Source: Azospirillum oleiclasticum (GTDB lineage Bacteria; Pseudomonadota; Alphaproteobacteria; Azospirillales; Azospirillaceae). From it: DNA of 64,000 nt. The stretch covers positions 1 through 64,000 of the forward strand of contig NZ_JABFFR010000050.1 of assembly GCF_013423485.1 (NCBI RefSeq), in the 5' to 3' direction. A program made the position numbers and the translations under genes. Shown piece after piece: positions 44,609 to 54,410 of the stretch (positions within the stretch are counted from its first letter, which is position 1; each line of letters opens with the position of its first letter). The notes below the pieces were generated by a model. The model did no database searches. It saw only the letters and a program-made list of their open reading frames with translations, and was not told the DNA's origin.

Positions 44609-46762
44609 TCACAGGCTGGGCTCCACCACCCGCTCCGGCGGCAGGCTGACCGTCACCGTGGTGCCGCATCCCTCGCGGCTGTCGATCCACAATTTGCCGC
44701 CATGCAGCTCGACCAGGCTGCGCGTGATCGCCAGCCCCAGGCCGGTGCCGCCGAAGCGCCGGCTGATCGAGGTGTCGGCCTGATGGAAGGGCTCGGTGAT
44801 GTGCGCCATAGCCTCCGGCGAGATCCCGATGCCGGTGTCGGCGATGCCCACCACCACCGGCCCGCCCGCCACGGACTCCACGGTCACCGTGACCGTCCCG
44901 CCGGCCGGGGTGAACTTGACGGCGTTGGACAGCAGGTTCAGCAGGATCTGGCGCAGCGCCCGCTCGTCGGCCATCACCCAGGGCGGATCGCCGACCATCC
45001 GCACCGACAGCGCCACCCCGCCCTTGCCGGCCGGCACCTCGTTCAGGGCGGCGCAGGCCGCGATCACTTCGCCCAGATCGACGGGTCGTTCCTCCAGGGC
45101 CAGGCGCCCGGCCTCCAGCTTCGACATGTCGAGGATGTTGTTGATGAGGTCCAGCAGATGAATGCCGCTCTGGTGGATGTGGGTGGCGTACTCCCGGTAG
45201 CGATCGTTGCCGAGCGGCCCGAACATGCCGTGCACCATGATTTCCGAGAAGCCGATGATGGCGTTCAGCGGGGTGCGCAGCTCGTGGCTCATGGTGGCGA
45301 GGAAGGCGCTCTTGGTGCGGCTGGCGCTCTCCGCCAGATCGCGCGCGCGCGCCAGACGCTCCGCCGCCTCGACCCGGTCGGTGATGTCGCGGGCCAGGAA
45401 CAGCGCCATCGGGCGGGGCGCGAAATCGGCCGGCAGGACCGCGGTGCGCCCCTCGAACCACGCCGGCCGCCCGGCCCGAGTGGTCAGCGGGTACTCGAGC
45501 CGCTGCGGGCCGCCGCCCTCGATGGTCTGCCGCGTCGCCGCCAGCAGCCGGTCGGCCACGGGCTCCGGCAGCACATCGTGCAGGCGGCGCCCGTGCAGTG
45601 ATTCGGCGGGAACCGCCAGCAGGTCCGGGCTGCCGTGGCCGATCACCTCCGTGTAGCGTCCGTCACCGTCCAGGATGAAGGCGAGGTCCGGCAGCGCGTT
45701 GACCATGGCGGTCAGCCGCCCGGTGCTGGCGCGCGCCTGCGCCTCGCTCTCGCGGAGCGCGCGGGTGGTGGCCTCCAGCGCGCGGAGCTGGCGGAACAGC
45801 AGAAGCGTCAGCGCCACCACGAACAGGAAGGCCGCGGCGCTGGCGGCCATCCGCTGCCACATGTTGGTGCGCCACAGCGCCAGGAAATCCTCCTCCGCCA
45901 GCCCCACCGTCACCAGCACCGGCAGGTCGGTCGCCGCCCGCATCGAGCGCACCCGCAGCTTGCCGTCGATGGGCGACACGCTGTGCAGTGTGCCGCGGTA
46001 GCCCGGCTCGCGGATGCGGGTGACGATGTCGGAGAAGCGGGCGGGGTTCTCCGACAGCGCGGCGTCGCGGGGGCGGCGGGCCAGCACGTAGCCGTCACGC
46101 GACCACAGCGTCACCACCCCGTTCGGCCCCACATCCAGGCTGGCGTAGAAGCGGTCGAACATGTCGAGGTCGATCACCGCGTAGGCGATGCCGGCGAAGG
46201 CGCCGGCCGCGTCGGTGATGCGCCGGCTGACCGCGACGAACCAGCCGCGCCCGAGCCGGCTGCGGATCGGTTCCGAGATGAACATGCCCGCATCGGGGCG
46301 GTCGCGCTGCACCCGGAAATAGCTGCGGTCGGCAATGTTGAAGGTCGGAGGGATCCCCGTGCCGTCCACCCGGACATTGCCCTCGGCGTCGGTGACCACC
46401 AGATTGCGGTAGGGAAGCGACGGGTCGAGCCGTTCCTGGATCAGCTCCATCGCCTCCTCCGGCGACAGGCCCGGCCGGCCGGCGCGGTGGCTCATGCGGT
46501 CGGCCAGCGACGCGGCGGCCAGATCGGCGATGCGGAACGCCGACGAGGCGTGCAGCTCCAGCGTCTCCGCCAGATTGCCGGTCTGGCGGGTGGCTTCGGC
46601 CACCGCCTCCTCGCGGGTGCGGACGATCTCCAGCACCGCGTCGGCCGCAAGACCGCAGACGACCAGCGCCACCAGACACAGCAACGCGATCCGCAGACGC
46701 ACGAACAACATCGGCGGCAACGCTGCGATGGCCGCGCTGCCGGATTCGGGTCTGGCGGTCAC
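44609..46762 (-). CDS. Membrane sensor histidine kinase with Cache and PAS domains
   Basis: About 717 residues from a GTG at 46762; a TTG at 46789 and an ATG at 46711 are alternatives. First helix VRLRIALLCLVALVVCGLAA, then a periplasmic double-Cache-like domain (FRIADLAAASLADRM, NLVVTDAEGNVRVDG, FNIADRSYFRVQRDRPDAG, ISEPIRSRLGRGWFVAVSRR). A second helix (ASAAAFLFVVALTLLLFRQL) is followed by a PAS domain, the HisKA H-box FLATMSHELRTPLNAIIGF, the N-box LRQILLNLLSNAVKFTPAGG, and G-boxes DTGIGIS and GGTGLGLAI. No response regulator adjacent. A small-molecule sensor by its Cache domain. Confidence 0.92.
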   Translation of the reverse strand: MTARPESGSAAIAALPPMLFVRLRIALLCLVALVVCGLAADAVLEIVRTREEAVAEATRQTGNLAETLELHASSAFRIADLAAASLADRMSHRAGRPGLSPEEAMELIQERLDPSLPYRNLVVTDAEGNVRVDGTGIPPTFNIADRSYFRVQRDRPDAGMFISEPIRSRLGRGWFVAVSRRITDAAGAFAGIAYAVIDLDMFDRFYASLDVGPNGVVTLWSRDGYVLARRPRDAALSENPARFSDIVTRIREPGYRGTLHSVSPIDGKLRVRSMRAATDLPVLVTVGLAEEDFLALWRTNMWQRMAASAAAFLFVVALTLLLFRQLRALEATTRALRESEAQARASTGRLTAMVNALPDLAFILDGDGRYTEVIGHGSPDLLAVPAESLHGRRLHDVLPEPVADRLLAATRQTIEGGGPQRLEYPLTTRAGRPAWFEGRTAVLPADFAPRPMALFLARDITDRVEAAERLARARDLAESASRTKSAFLATMSHELRTPLNAIIGFSEIMVHGMFGPLGNDRYREYATHIHQSGIHLLDLINNILDMSKLEAGRLALEERPVDLGEVIAACAALNEVPAGKGGVALSVRMVGDPPWVMADERALRQILLNLLSNAVKFTPAGGTVTVTVESVAGGPVVVGIADTGIGISPEAMAHITEPFHQADTSISRRFGGTGLGLAITRSLVELHGGKLWIDSREGCGTTVTVSLPPERVVEPSL

Positions 46763-46922
46763 GGCCCTGCTGCGTCCCCTATCGTCCAATCCAGCCTATG
46801 GTATCAGAACCCCCGTTCCAGGGCACGCATTTGCGGCAATCCGTCACTTCCGCCTCGACAAGATGACACGAAAGCACACATTGTCCGCCGTCCGTCCACC
46901 GATCCCGACCGGAGCCCGTCGC

Positions 46923-47156
46923 GTGCAGGAGCTGCTGCAGAATCCCGCCGTCACCATGACGCTGTTCAACGCGCTCATCGCGTGGCCGCTGTGGCGGATC
47001 TACCGGCGGGCTGGTCTGACGCCCTGGTGGTCGCTGGTGGTGTTCGTGCCCATGGTGGGGGTGGCGCTGGCGCTGGGCATCCTGGGCCACAAGCGCTGGC
47101 CGGTGCTGCCGGAGCGCGCGGCCCCGCTGCCGCCCAAGGCGCGGCGCAGCCTGTAA
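46923..47156 (+). CDS. Small membrane protein, 77 residues (paralogue 1)
   Basis: GTG at 46923 with GGAG eight bases upstream. Two hydrophobic helices around a conserved turn: VTMTLFNALIAWPLWRIY, then RRAGLTPWWSLVVFVPMVGV and ALALGILGHKRWPV. The second half aligns with the next gene product (RAG.TPWW...VP..GVA....G..RWPV against KAG.SPLW...VPYLNVI....A..RWPA), so the pair arose by tandem duplication. Function unknown. Confidence 0.7.
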   Translation: MQELLQNPAVTMTLFNALIAWPLWRIYRRAGLTPWWSLVVFVPMVGVALALGILGHKRWPVLPERAAPLPPKARRSL

Positions 47157-47169
47157 GGAGCCGCAATCC

Positions 47170-47400
47170 ATGGAAACCGTTCTCGGACTCGAGCCCTGGC
47201 TGGGCTATCTGATCGTCGCCGCCATCCTCACCTACACCTTGTCGATCGGTGGCTGGGTGCTGGCGAAGGCCGGGCGCAGCCCCTTGTGGATCCTGCTGCT
47301 GCTGGTGCCATACCTGAACGTGATCGCCTTCTGGGCCTTCGCCTTCGCCCGCTGGCCGGCGGTGGACGGTGCTGCGAAGGGCGCCGCGCGCGGGCCTTGA
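47170..47400 (+). CDS. Small membrane protein, 76 residues (paralogue 2)
   Basis: ATG at 47170 with AAGGAG nine bases upstream, 13 bases after paralogue 1. Helices WLGYLIVAAILTYTLSIGGW and PLWILLLLVPYLNVIAFWAF, with KAGRSPLW between them. Similar short proteins are common in alphaproteobacteria. Its stop is 63 bases before argG, so it could share a transcript with argG. Confidence 0.72.
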   Translation: METVLGLEPWLGYLIVAAILTYTLSIGGWVLAKAGRSPLWILLLLVPYLNVIAFWAFAFARWPAVDGAAKGAARGP

Positions 47401-47427
47401 AGCGGGCCCGGAAAGGCCGTACCGTCC

Positions 47428-47460
47428 GCGCTCACCTCCAGTTGGCTTCCAAGTGAGCGC
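47428..47460 (+). promoter_or_regulatory. Hairpin at the argG translation start
   Basis: GCGCTCAC pairs with GTGAGCGC, and inside it TTGG pairs with CCAA around a CTT loop, leaving CTCCAG as a 5' bulge. Twelve base pairs in total; the 3' arm ends three bases before the argG ATG (47464). The region normally holding the ribosome site is inside the 3' arm. Confidence 0.5.
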
Positions 47461-47463
47461 GTC

Positions 47464-48699
<1,236 letters not shown>

Positions 48700-48752
48700 G
48701 TTTTCAGCTGTCGATGCACCTGCGGATGGGAGGTTGTCTCCTTGTGATGGAG

Positions 48753-50216
48753 TCACTCCCGCCGCAGGGCGGCTTCAATCGCCATTGCGTTCAGTGATTC
48801 GAATGGGTCGTCCATTGCGGCACGCCCCAAGTCGTCGCAGAGGTATGCCGCTGGCAACATTTGAAGGCTAATTTCTTTGGTAAACTGATAAAGCGACTTT
48901 GTTCTCGTTGTCGCAACGGACAAATTAACTGAAGTTTTCTTGGCGAAAGCCATTAGAGATCTTAGTTCTTCCGGTCGAGCCGCGTATCGATCGGACCATT
49001 TTATCTCGATGCTGGTTGTTGTAGTTCGGTCTGCGAAAGTGCCTATCGAATTCAAGTCAAGATGTTGTCCTGAAATGACAAGGTCCACCTCCCCATCCGC
49101 CCATCGCGCATAACGCGCCGCCTCTGTCACTTTCGTGTGGAGCAACTGCGCCACAATCGCCGTCTCCACCAGATTTCCCGCGATCGGATCGTCCTGTCCC
49201 ACCGCGCCGAACAGGGCCGCCCGGATGGAGGGGTTGGTCAGGTGCACCTTGAAGTGGGTCTCCCGCTTGAACCGCTTGGCGTTCTGGTCGATGCGCGGCA
49301 GGCGTAGGATCAGGAAGGCCGCTTCGAGGTAATCGAGGTACTTGCGGATGGTGTTCTTCGCCATTTCCGCCGACTGCGACAGCCCGTCGTAGCTGACCTC
49401 CTCCGCGGTGTTGTAGGCGAGCACGGTGAACAGGCGGTTCAGGTCCTGGATGCTGTCGATTCCATAGAGATCCGGCAGGTCGCGCAGCAGTACCTTGTCG
49501 AGGATGTCGCTGCGGATGAAGCGTTCCATGTTGGAGCGCACGGACGGAACCAGCACGGTTTCCGGGAAGCCGCCGTAATTGATGTAGTTGAAGAACTCCC
49601 GGTTCAGGTCGTCGATAGGCATGCCTTTGATGTCGTCGATCCCGACGAAGCCCAGATACTCGCAGAAGGCCAGCGGCGGCAGCCGGAAATCGGTGAAGCG
49701 CCCGGCCCCGGACTCCGTGCTCTTCAGGCGCAGCGCCGCCGCCGCGGAACCGGAGACGGCGAAGCGGAAGCCGGGCAGGGTGTCCACCAGGGACTTCAGG
49801 TGCCGCTCCCAGTCCTTGAGATACTGCACCTCGTCGAAGAACACCCAGCGCGGCCGGCGTTCCAGAAGCGTGTCGTCGCCAAACTGGATGCGCAGCAGCT
49901 TTTCCAGCCCGACACCCGTGTAGACCGGAGTGTCGAGCGACAGATACATGATGTCGGCGGGGGGCGTGCCGTCGGCGATGAGTGTCTGGATCGTCTGGTG
50001 GATGAGCACCGTCTTGCCGACGCGGCGCGGTCCCATCAGGACGATGGCGCGCCGCACCCCGGTTTCCGTCACCAGATCGAAGAACGGCTCGAAATGGGCA
50101 CGCTTCAGGGTTGGAGCGAGATAATCGGGCACCACCCCGTCGCGCCACCACGGGTTGTCCAACTTCAGACGCAATCGCACTTCGTCGTCGGACACGTCGC
50201 GCATGATGCCTACCAT
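48753..50216 (-). CDS. AAA_14/DUF4143 family ATPase
   Basis: 487 residues from the ATG at 50216 (an ATG at 50204 is possible; neither has a clear ribosome site). Walker A MGPRRVGKTVL near residue 61, Walker B RWVFFDEVQYL, a sensor FAVSGSAAAAL, then a winged-helix part (NTIRKYLDYLEAAFLILRLP) and a DUF4143 domain. DUF4143 has a PD-(D/E)XK-like pattern: VETAIVAQLL, GEVDLVIS and TSIEIKWSDR. Function is unproven; such genes often come and go between strains. The last roughly 280 bases of the gene (48790-49075) are about 40-47% GC, far below the rest. A perfect inverted repeat covers the start codon. Confidence 0.88.
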   Translation of the reverse strand: MVGIMRDVSDDEVRLRLKLDNPWWRDGVVPDYLAPTLKRAHFEPFFDLVTETGVRRAIVLMGPRRVGKTVLIHQTIQTLIADGTPPADIMYLSLDTPVYTGVGLEKLLRIQFGDDTLLERRPRWVFFDEVQYLKDWERHLKSLVDTLPGFRFAVSGSAAAALRLKSTESGAGRFTDFRLPPLAFCEYLGFVGIDDIKGMPIDDLNREFFNYINYGGFPETVLVPSVRSNMERFIRSDILDKVLLRDLPDLYGIDSIQDLNRLFTVLAYNTAEEVSYDGLSQSAEMAKNTIRKYLDYLEAAFLILRLPRIDQNAKRFKRETHFKVHLTNPSIRAALFGAVGQDDPIAGNLVETAIVAQLLHTKVTEAARYARWADGEVDLVISGQHLDLNSIGTFADRTTTTSIEIKWSDRYAARPEELRSLMAFAKKTSVNLSVATTRTKSLYQFTKEISLQMLPAAYLCDDLGRAAMDDPFESLNAMAIEAALRRE

Positions 50217-50240
50217 CGATCATGATCGTGATCGATGGTA
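50211..50240. promoter_or_regulatory. Perfect 12-bp inverted repeat over the ATPase start codon
   Basis: TACCATCGATCA - TGATCG - TGATCGATGGTA. The start codon at 50214-50216 lies in the left arm. No other copy seen in the window. Candidate operator or insertion-site remnant. Confidence 0.55.
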
Positions 50241-50281
50241 GCGCATGGATACCCGCTCCACCAGCGCGTTGCGGCGGCCGG

Positions 50282-51022
50282 TCACACCGACGGCTTGACC
50301 TCCCCGGTGATCGCCGGTTTCGGCAACTCCTCCTCCGCCAGGATCCGGTAGGCGAGGCCGCCCAGCGCGCCGCCCAGCAGCGGGGCCAGCCAGAACAGCC
50401 AGAGCTGCTGGATCGCCCAGCCGCCGACCACCAGCGCCGGCCCGGTGCTGCGCGCCGGGTTGACCGAGGTGTTGGTGACCGGAATGCTGATCAGGTGGAT
50501 CAGGGTCAGCGCCAGGCCGATGGCGATGGGGGCGAAGCCCGCCGGTGCCCGGCGGTCCGTGCTGCCGAGGATGACCAGCACGAAGAAGAAGGTCAGCAGC
50601 GTCTCGATCAGGAAGCCCGACGCCATGCTGTAGCCGCCGGGCGAATGCTCCGCGAAGCCGTTCGAGGCCAGCCCGCCCGCCAGCACGTCGGCGCCGGTCT
50701 TGCCGCTGGCGATGACGTAGAGAACGATCGCGGCGCAGAAGGCGCCGACCACCTGCGCCACGACGTAGGGAAGCACGTCCCTGGCCGGAAAGCGCCCTCC
50801 GGAGAACAGGCCCACCGTCACGGCGGGGTTCAGATGGCAGCCGGAGATGTGGCCGATTCCGTAGGCCATCGTCAGCACGGTCAAACCGAAGGCCGCCGAC
50901 ACCCCCAGGAACCCGATCCCCACCTCCGGGAACGTGGCGGCCAGCACGGCACTGCCGCATCCCCCGAAAACCAGCCAGAACGTGCCGATGAATTCGGCGG
51001 ATGTTCTCCGCAGCAATTTCAT
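50282..51022 (-). CDS. aqpZ: Aquaporin Z
   Basis: 246 residues from the ATG at 51022 (GGGAGG upstream). Six helices and two NPA half-helices: GCHLNPAVTVG and NTSVNPARSTGP. The ar/R filter is of the water-channel type (Phe in AAFG/TFWLVF region, His in LIHLISIPV, Arg after the second NPA), so it passes water rather than glycerol. Inner membrane. Confidence 0.95.
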   Translation of the reverse strand: MKLLRRTSAEFIGTFWLVFGGCGSAVLAATFPEVGIGFLGVSAAFGLTVLTMAYGIGHISGCHLNPAVTVGLFSGGRFPARDVLPYVVAQVVGAFCAAIVLYVIASGKTGADVLAGGLASNGFAEHSPGGYSMASGFLIETLLTFFFVLVILGSTDRRAPAGFAPIAIGLALTLIHLISIPVTNTSVNPARSTGPALVVGGWAIQQLWLFWLAPLLGGALGGLAYRILAEEELPKPAITGEVKPSV

Positions 51023-51268
51023 GGGAGCCTCCCTTAACGTCTGTCGTCCTTTGTTGGACGGGAAGACTGGACAAGGATAAGTCGGCAACCGGTGCTTGCC
51101 TTTCGCTTTTTCGGGCAGGGGTCCACCCTTCCAGGCGCAACGCTCCCGACGAATTGGTGGTGGAGGCTCCGGCCGCAACAAAACCGCCCCATCCCCGTCA
51201 CGCCCCGGTCACCCAAGCCTGTCATCAAGGGCCGCATCCTTTCGTACCCATTCACCGGAGCCCCCCCG

Positions 51269-52624
51269 ATGATCCGCAGCGCCGTCCTTGCCGGCGTGGC
51301 CCTGGTGGCCCTCGCCGCCGCGTCCGCCGCCCACGCGCAGACCGCCTTTCCCGCCACGCTGGCCGGCCATGCCCTGCTGCCCGCCAAGACCTTCATCGAG
51401 GCCCCGGCCGACGCGCCGGCCGACCTGAAGGTCTCCGGCAAATTCACCACCGGCACCCGTGTCGAGGCGGTCGGCAGCGTCGAGGGCAAGTCGGGCGGGC
51501 GCCCGACCGGCGTGTCGCTGCCCTTCCAGGGGCAGCCCGTCCAGGGCCATTCCGGCATCCAGCGCATGGCCGACGGGTCCTTCTGGCTGCTGACCGACAA
51601 CGGTTTCGGCAGCAAGGCCAACTCGCCCGACAGCATGCTGTTCCTGAACCACTACACGGTGGACTTCGCGGCCGGCACCATGAAGCGGCTGGCGACCATC
51701 TTCCTGCACGACCCCGACAAGAAGGTGCCCTTCCGCATCGTCCATGAGGGGACGGAGAAGCGCTACCTGACCGGCTCCGACTTCGACACCGAAGGCTTCC
51801 AGATCATCGGCGACACGCTGTGGATCGGCGACGAGTTCGGTCCCTTCATCATCAAGGCCGATCTCACGGGCAAGGTGCTGGCGGTCTACGAGACGATGGT
51901 GGATGGCAAGCCGGTGCGCTCGCCGGATCACCCGGCGGTTCTCACCCCCGCCGCCCCCGGCGGCACCGTCGCCTTCGAGGCGCGCCGCTCCAAGGGTTAC
52001 GAGGGGCTGGCGTCGTCGAAGGACGGCAAGTTCCTCTACGGCCTGCTCGAAGGGCCGGTTTGGAATGCGGAAAAGAAGGACGTCGAGAAGACCGCCGACG
52101 GCAAGGAATACCTGCGCATCGTCGAGTTCGACGTGGCGAAGGGCGCCTGGACCGGCCGCTCCTGGCAGTATGTGCTGGAGACCAACGGCAACGCCATCGG
52201 CGACTTCAACATGATCGACGGCACCACCGGCATGATCATCGAGCGCGACAACCTGGAAGGCACGGCCGACAAGGCCTGCGCCGCGGGGGCGCCGACCACG
52301 AACTGCTTCGCCAAGCCGGCCGAATTCAAGCGCGTCTACAAGATCGAGCTGACCGACGCCAACGCCGGCGGCCCGGTGCGCAAGATCGGCTACATCGACC
52401 TGATGAAGATCGCCGACCCCGACAAGAAGTCCCGCAAGCCGCTCACCAACGGCGTGCTGACCTTCCCCTTCTTCACCATCGAGAATGTGGACGTGGTGGA
52501 CGCCACCCACATCGTGGTGGGCAACGACAACAATCTGCCCTTCTCCAGCAGCCGCGAGCCCAACGCCGCCGACGACAACGAGCTGGTCCTGCTCGAGGTC
52601 GGCGACTTCCTCAAGGCGAAGTGA
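51269..52624 (+). CDS. Esterase-like activity of phytase family protein
   Basis: 451 residues. A signal peptide (MIRSAVLAGVALVALAAASA then AHAQ) sends it to the periplasm. The rest is the phytase-like beta-propeller domain (PF13449): QGHSGIQRMADGSFWLLTDN, LTGSDFDTEGFQIIGDTLWI, GDEFGPFIIKADLTGKVLAV, GYEGLASSKDGKFLYGLLEG and NVDVVDATHIVVGNDNNLPF. The family hydrolyses phosphate or carboxyl esters; exact substrate unknown. Converges on pgi with a strong terminator between. Confidence 0.88.
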   Translation: MIRSAVLAGVALVALAAASAAHAQTAFPATLAGHALLPAKTFIEAPADAPADLKVSGKFTTGTRVEAVGSVEGKSGGRPTGVSLPFQGQPVQGHSGIQRMADGSFWLLTDNGFGSKANSPDSMLFLNHYTVDFAAGTMKRLATIFLHDPDKKVPFRIVHEGTEKRYLTGSDFDTEGFQIIGDTLWIGDEFGPFIIKADLTGKVLAVYETMVDGKPVRSPDHPAVLTPAAPGGTVAFEARRSKGYEGLASSKDGKFLYGLLEGPVWNAEKKDVEKTADGKEYLRIVEFDVAKGAWTGRSWQYVLETNGNAIGDFNMIDGTTGMIIERDNLEGTADKACAAGAPTTNCFAKPAEFKRVYKIELTDANAGGPVRKIGYIDLMKIADPDKKSRKPLTNGVLTFPFFTIENVDVVDATHIVVGNDNNLPFSSSREPNAADDNELVLLEVGDFLKAK

Positions 52625-52630
52625 CCGACC

Positions 52631-52664
52631 GGCACCGGCCGCGGGCGATGCCGCGGCCGGTGCC
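52631..52664. terminator. Bidirectional terminator between the phytase-like gene and pgi
   Basis: Perfect 14-bp GC stem GGCACCGGCCGCGG / CCGCGGCCGGTGCC with a 6-nt loop, six bases after one stop and eight before the other. No T-run, but position and strength fit. Confidence 0.7.
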
Positions 52665-52672
52665 TCCGGCCT

Positions 52673-54316
52673 CTACGCCGCCGGGGCCGTCACCCGCGCG
52701 ATCAGCCCGTTGGTGGAGCTGTCGTGGGCGGGTGCTTCGGCACCCGCGGCCAGCTCCGGCAGGATGGCGCTGGCGAGCTGCTTGCCCAGCTCCACGCCCC
52801 ACTGGTCGAAGCTGTTGATGTTCCACACCACGCCCTGCACGAACACCTTGTGCTCGTAGAGCGCCACCAGCGCGCCCAGCGTCGCCGGGTCCAGCTTGCG
52901 GAACAGGATGCTGTTGGTGGGCTTGTTGCCGGCGAAGGCGCGGTGCGGCACCAGCGCCTCGATGCGCGCCGCCGGCACGCCGGCCTTGGACATCTCCGCC
53001 CGCACCTCGTCCGGCGTCTTGCCGCGCATCAGCGCCTCCGGCTGCGCCAGGAAGTTGGACAGCAGGATGCGGTGATGGTCGCCGATGGGGTTCTGCGACT
53101 CCACCGGAGCCAGGAAGTCGCAGGGGATGAGCTGCGTGCCCTGGTGGATCAGCTGGTAGAAGGCGTGCTGCCCGTTGGTCCCCGGCTCGCCGAACACGAC
53201 GGGGCCGGTGGAATAGTCCACCGGGTTGCCCTGCCGGTCCACCGACTTGCCGTTCGATTCCATGTCGAGCTGCTGGAGATAGGCGGCGAAGCGGTGCAGA
53301 TACTGGTCGTAGGGCAGCACGGCGTGCGCCGCGGCCCCCCAGAAATTGCCGTACCACACCCCCAGCATGCCCAGGATCACCGGCAGGTTGCGCTCCAGCG
53401 GGGCGGTGCGGAAATGCTCGTCCATGGCGTGGGCGCCGGCCAGCAGCTCCTCGAAGCGCTCCATGCCGATGGCGACCGCGATGGGCAGCCCGATGGCCGA
53501 CCACAGCGAGTAGCGGCCCCCCACCCAGTCCCAGAAGCCGAACATGTTGGCCGGGTCGATGCCGAACTTCCGCACCTCCGCCTCGTTGGTGGAGACGGCC
53601 ACGAAATGGCGCGCGATGTGGGCCTCGTCGCGGGCCGATTCGAGGAACCAGCGGCGGGCGGAATGGGCGTTGGTCAGCGTCTCCTGAGTCGTGAAGGTCT
53701 TGGACGCCACCACGAACAGCGTGGTCTCCGGGTCCAGCCATTTCAGCGTCTCGGCGAGGTGGGTCCCGTCGACGTTGGAGACGAAATGCACCTCGATCTG
53801 CGGGTGGCGGTAGGGCTTCAGCGCCTCGGTCGCCATCACGGGGCCGAGGTCGGAGCCGCCGATGCCGATGTTGACCACGTCGGTGATCGGCCGGCCGGTC
53901 CAGCCCTTCCAGTCGCCGGCGCGCAAAGCGCCCACGAAGCGGCCGACGCGTTCCAGAACGGACGACACCTCCGGCATCACATCCTTGCCGTCCACCGTCA
54001 CCGGCCGGCCGGAGCGGTTGCGGAGTGCCGTGTGCAGCACCGCACGCCCCTCGGTGAGGTTGATCGCCTCGCCCCCGAACATGCGGTCGCGCCAGCCCTC
54101 CACATCCTGCTGGCGGGCAAGGTCGAGCAGCAGCGCCTGGGTCTCCGCCGTGATGCGGTTCTTGGACCAGTCGAGGAACAGGCCGGCAGCCTCCGCCGAG
54201 AAGCGGTCGAAGCGGCCGGGATCCGCGGCGAACAGGTCGCGCATGCGCACGCCCTCCATCGCCGCGCGATGCCGGGCCAGCGCCGTCCAGGCGGGGGATT
54301 CGGTGAGCGCGGACAT
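52673..54316 (-). CDS. pgi: Glucose-6-phosphate isomerase
   Basis: 547 residues from the ATG at 54316 (GGGAGACG upstream), the length of the long bacterial/eukaryal PGI form. Signatures: NIGIGGSDLGPVMATEAL (phosphate site), FVVASKTFTTQETLTNAHSA, GRYSLWSAIGLPIAVAIG and FGEPGTNGQHAFYQLIHQGT, with QWGVELGKQLA near the C-terminus. Interconverts glucose-6-phosphate and fructose-6-phosphate in the cytosol. Confidence 0.97.
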   Translation of the reverse strand: MSALTESPAWTALARHRAAMEGVRMRDLFAADPGRFDRFSAEAAGLFLDWSKNRITAETQALLLDLARQQDVEGWRDRMFGGEAINLTEGRAVLHTALRNRSGRPVTVDGKDVMPEVSSVLERVGRFVGALRAGDWKGWTGRPITDVVNIGIGGSDLGPVMATEALKPYRHPQIEVHFVSNVDGTHLAETLKWLDPETTLFVVASKTFTTQETLTNAHSARRWFLESARDEAHIARHFVAVSTNEAEVRKFGIDPANMFGFWDWVGGRYSLWSAIGLPIAVAIGMERFEELLAGAHAMDEHFRTAPLERNLPVILGMLGVWYGNFWGAAAHAVLPYDQYLHRFAAYLQQLDMESNGKSVDRQGNPVDYSTGPVVFGEPGTNGQHAFYQLIHQGTQLIPCDFLAPVESQNPIGDHHRILLSNFLAQPEALMRGKTPDEVRAEMSKAGVPAARIEALVPHRAFAGNKPTNSILFRKLDPATLGALVALYEHKVFVQGVVWNINSFDQWGVELGKQLASAILPELAAGAEAPAHDSSTNGLIARVTAPAA

Positions 54317-54410
54317 TGTCGTTTCGTCTCCCTGCGGGTTTGGCCGGGAGTCTAACACCAATCCCGCCCGCGCGGGCACGCGCGGAACGGCGCAGGTGCC
54401 GAGCGCATTT

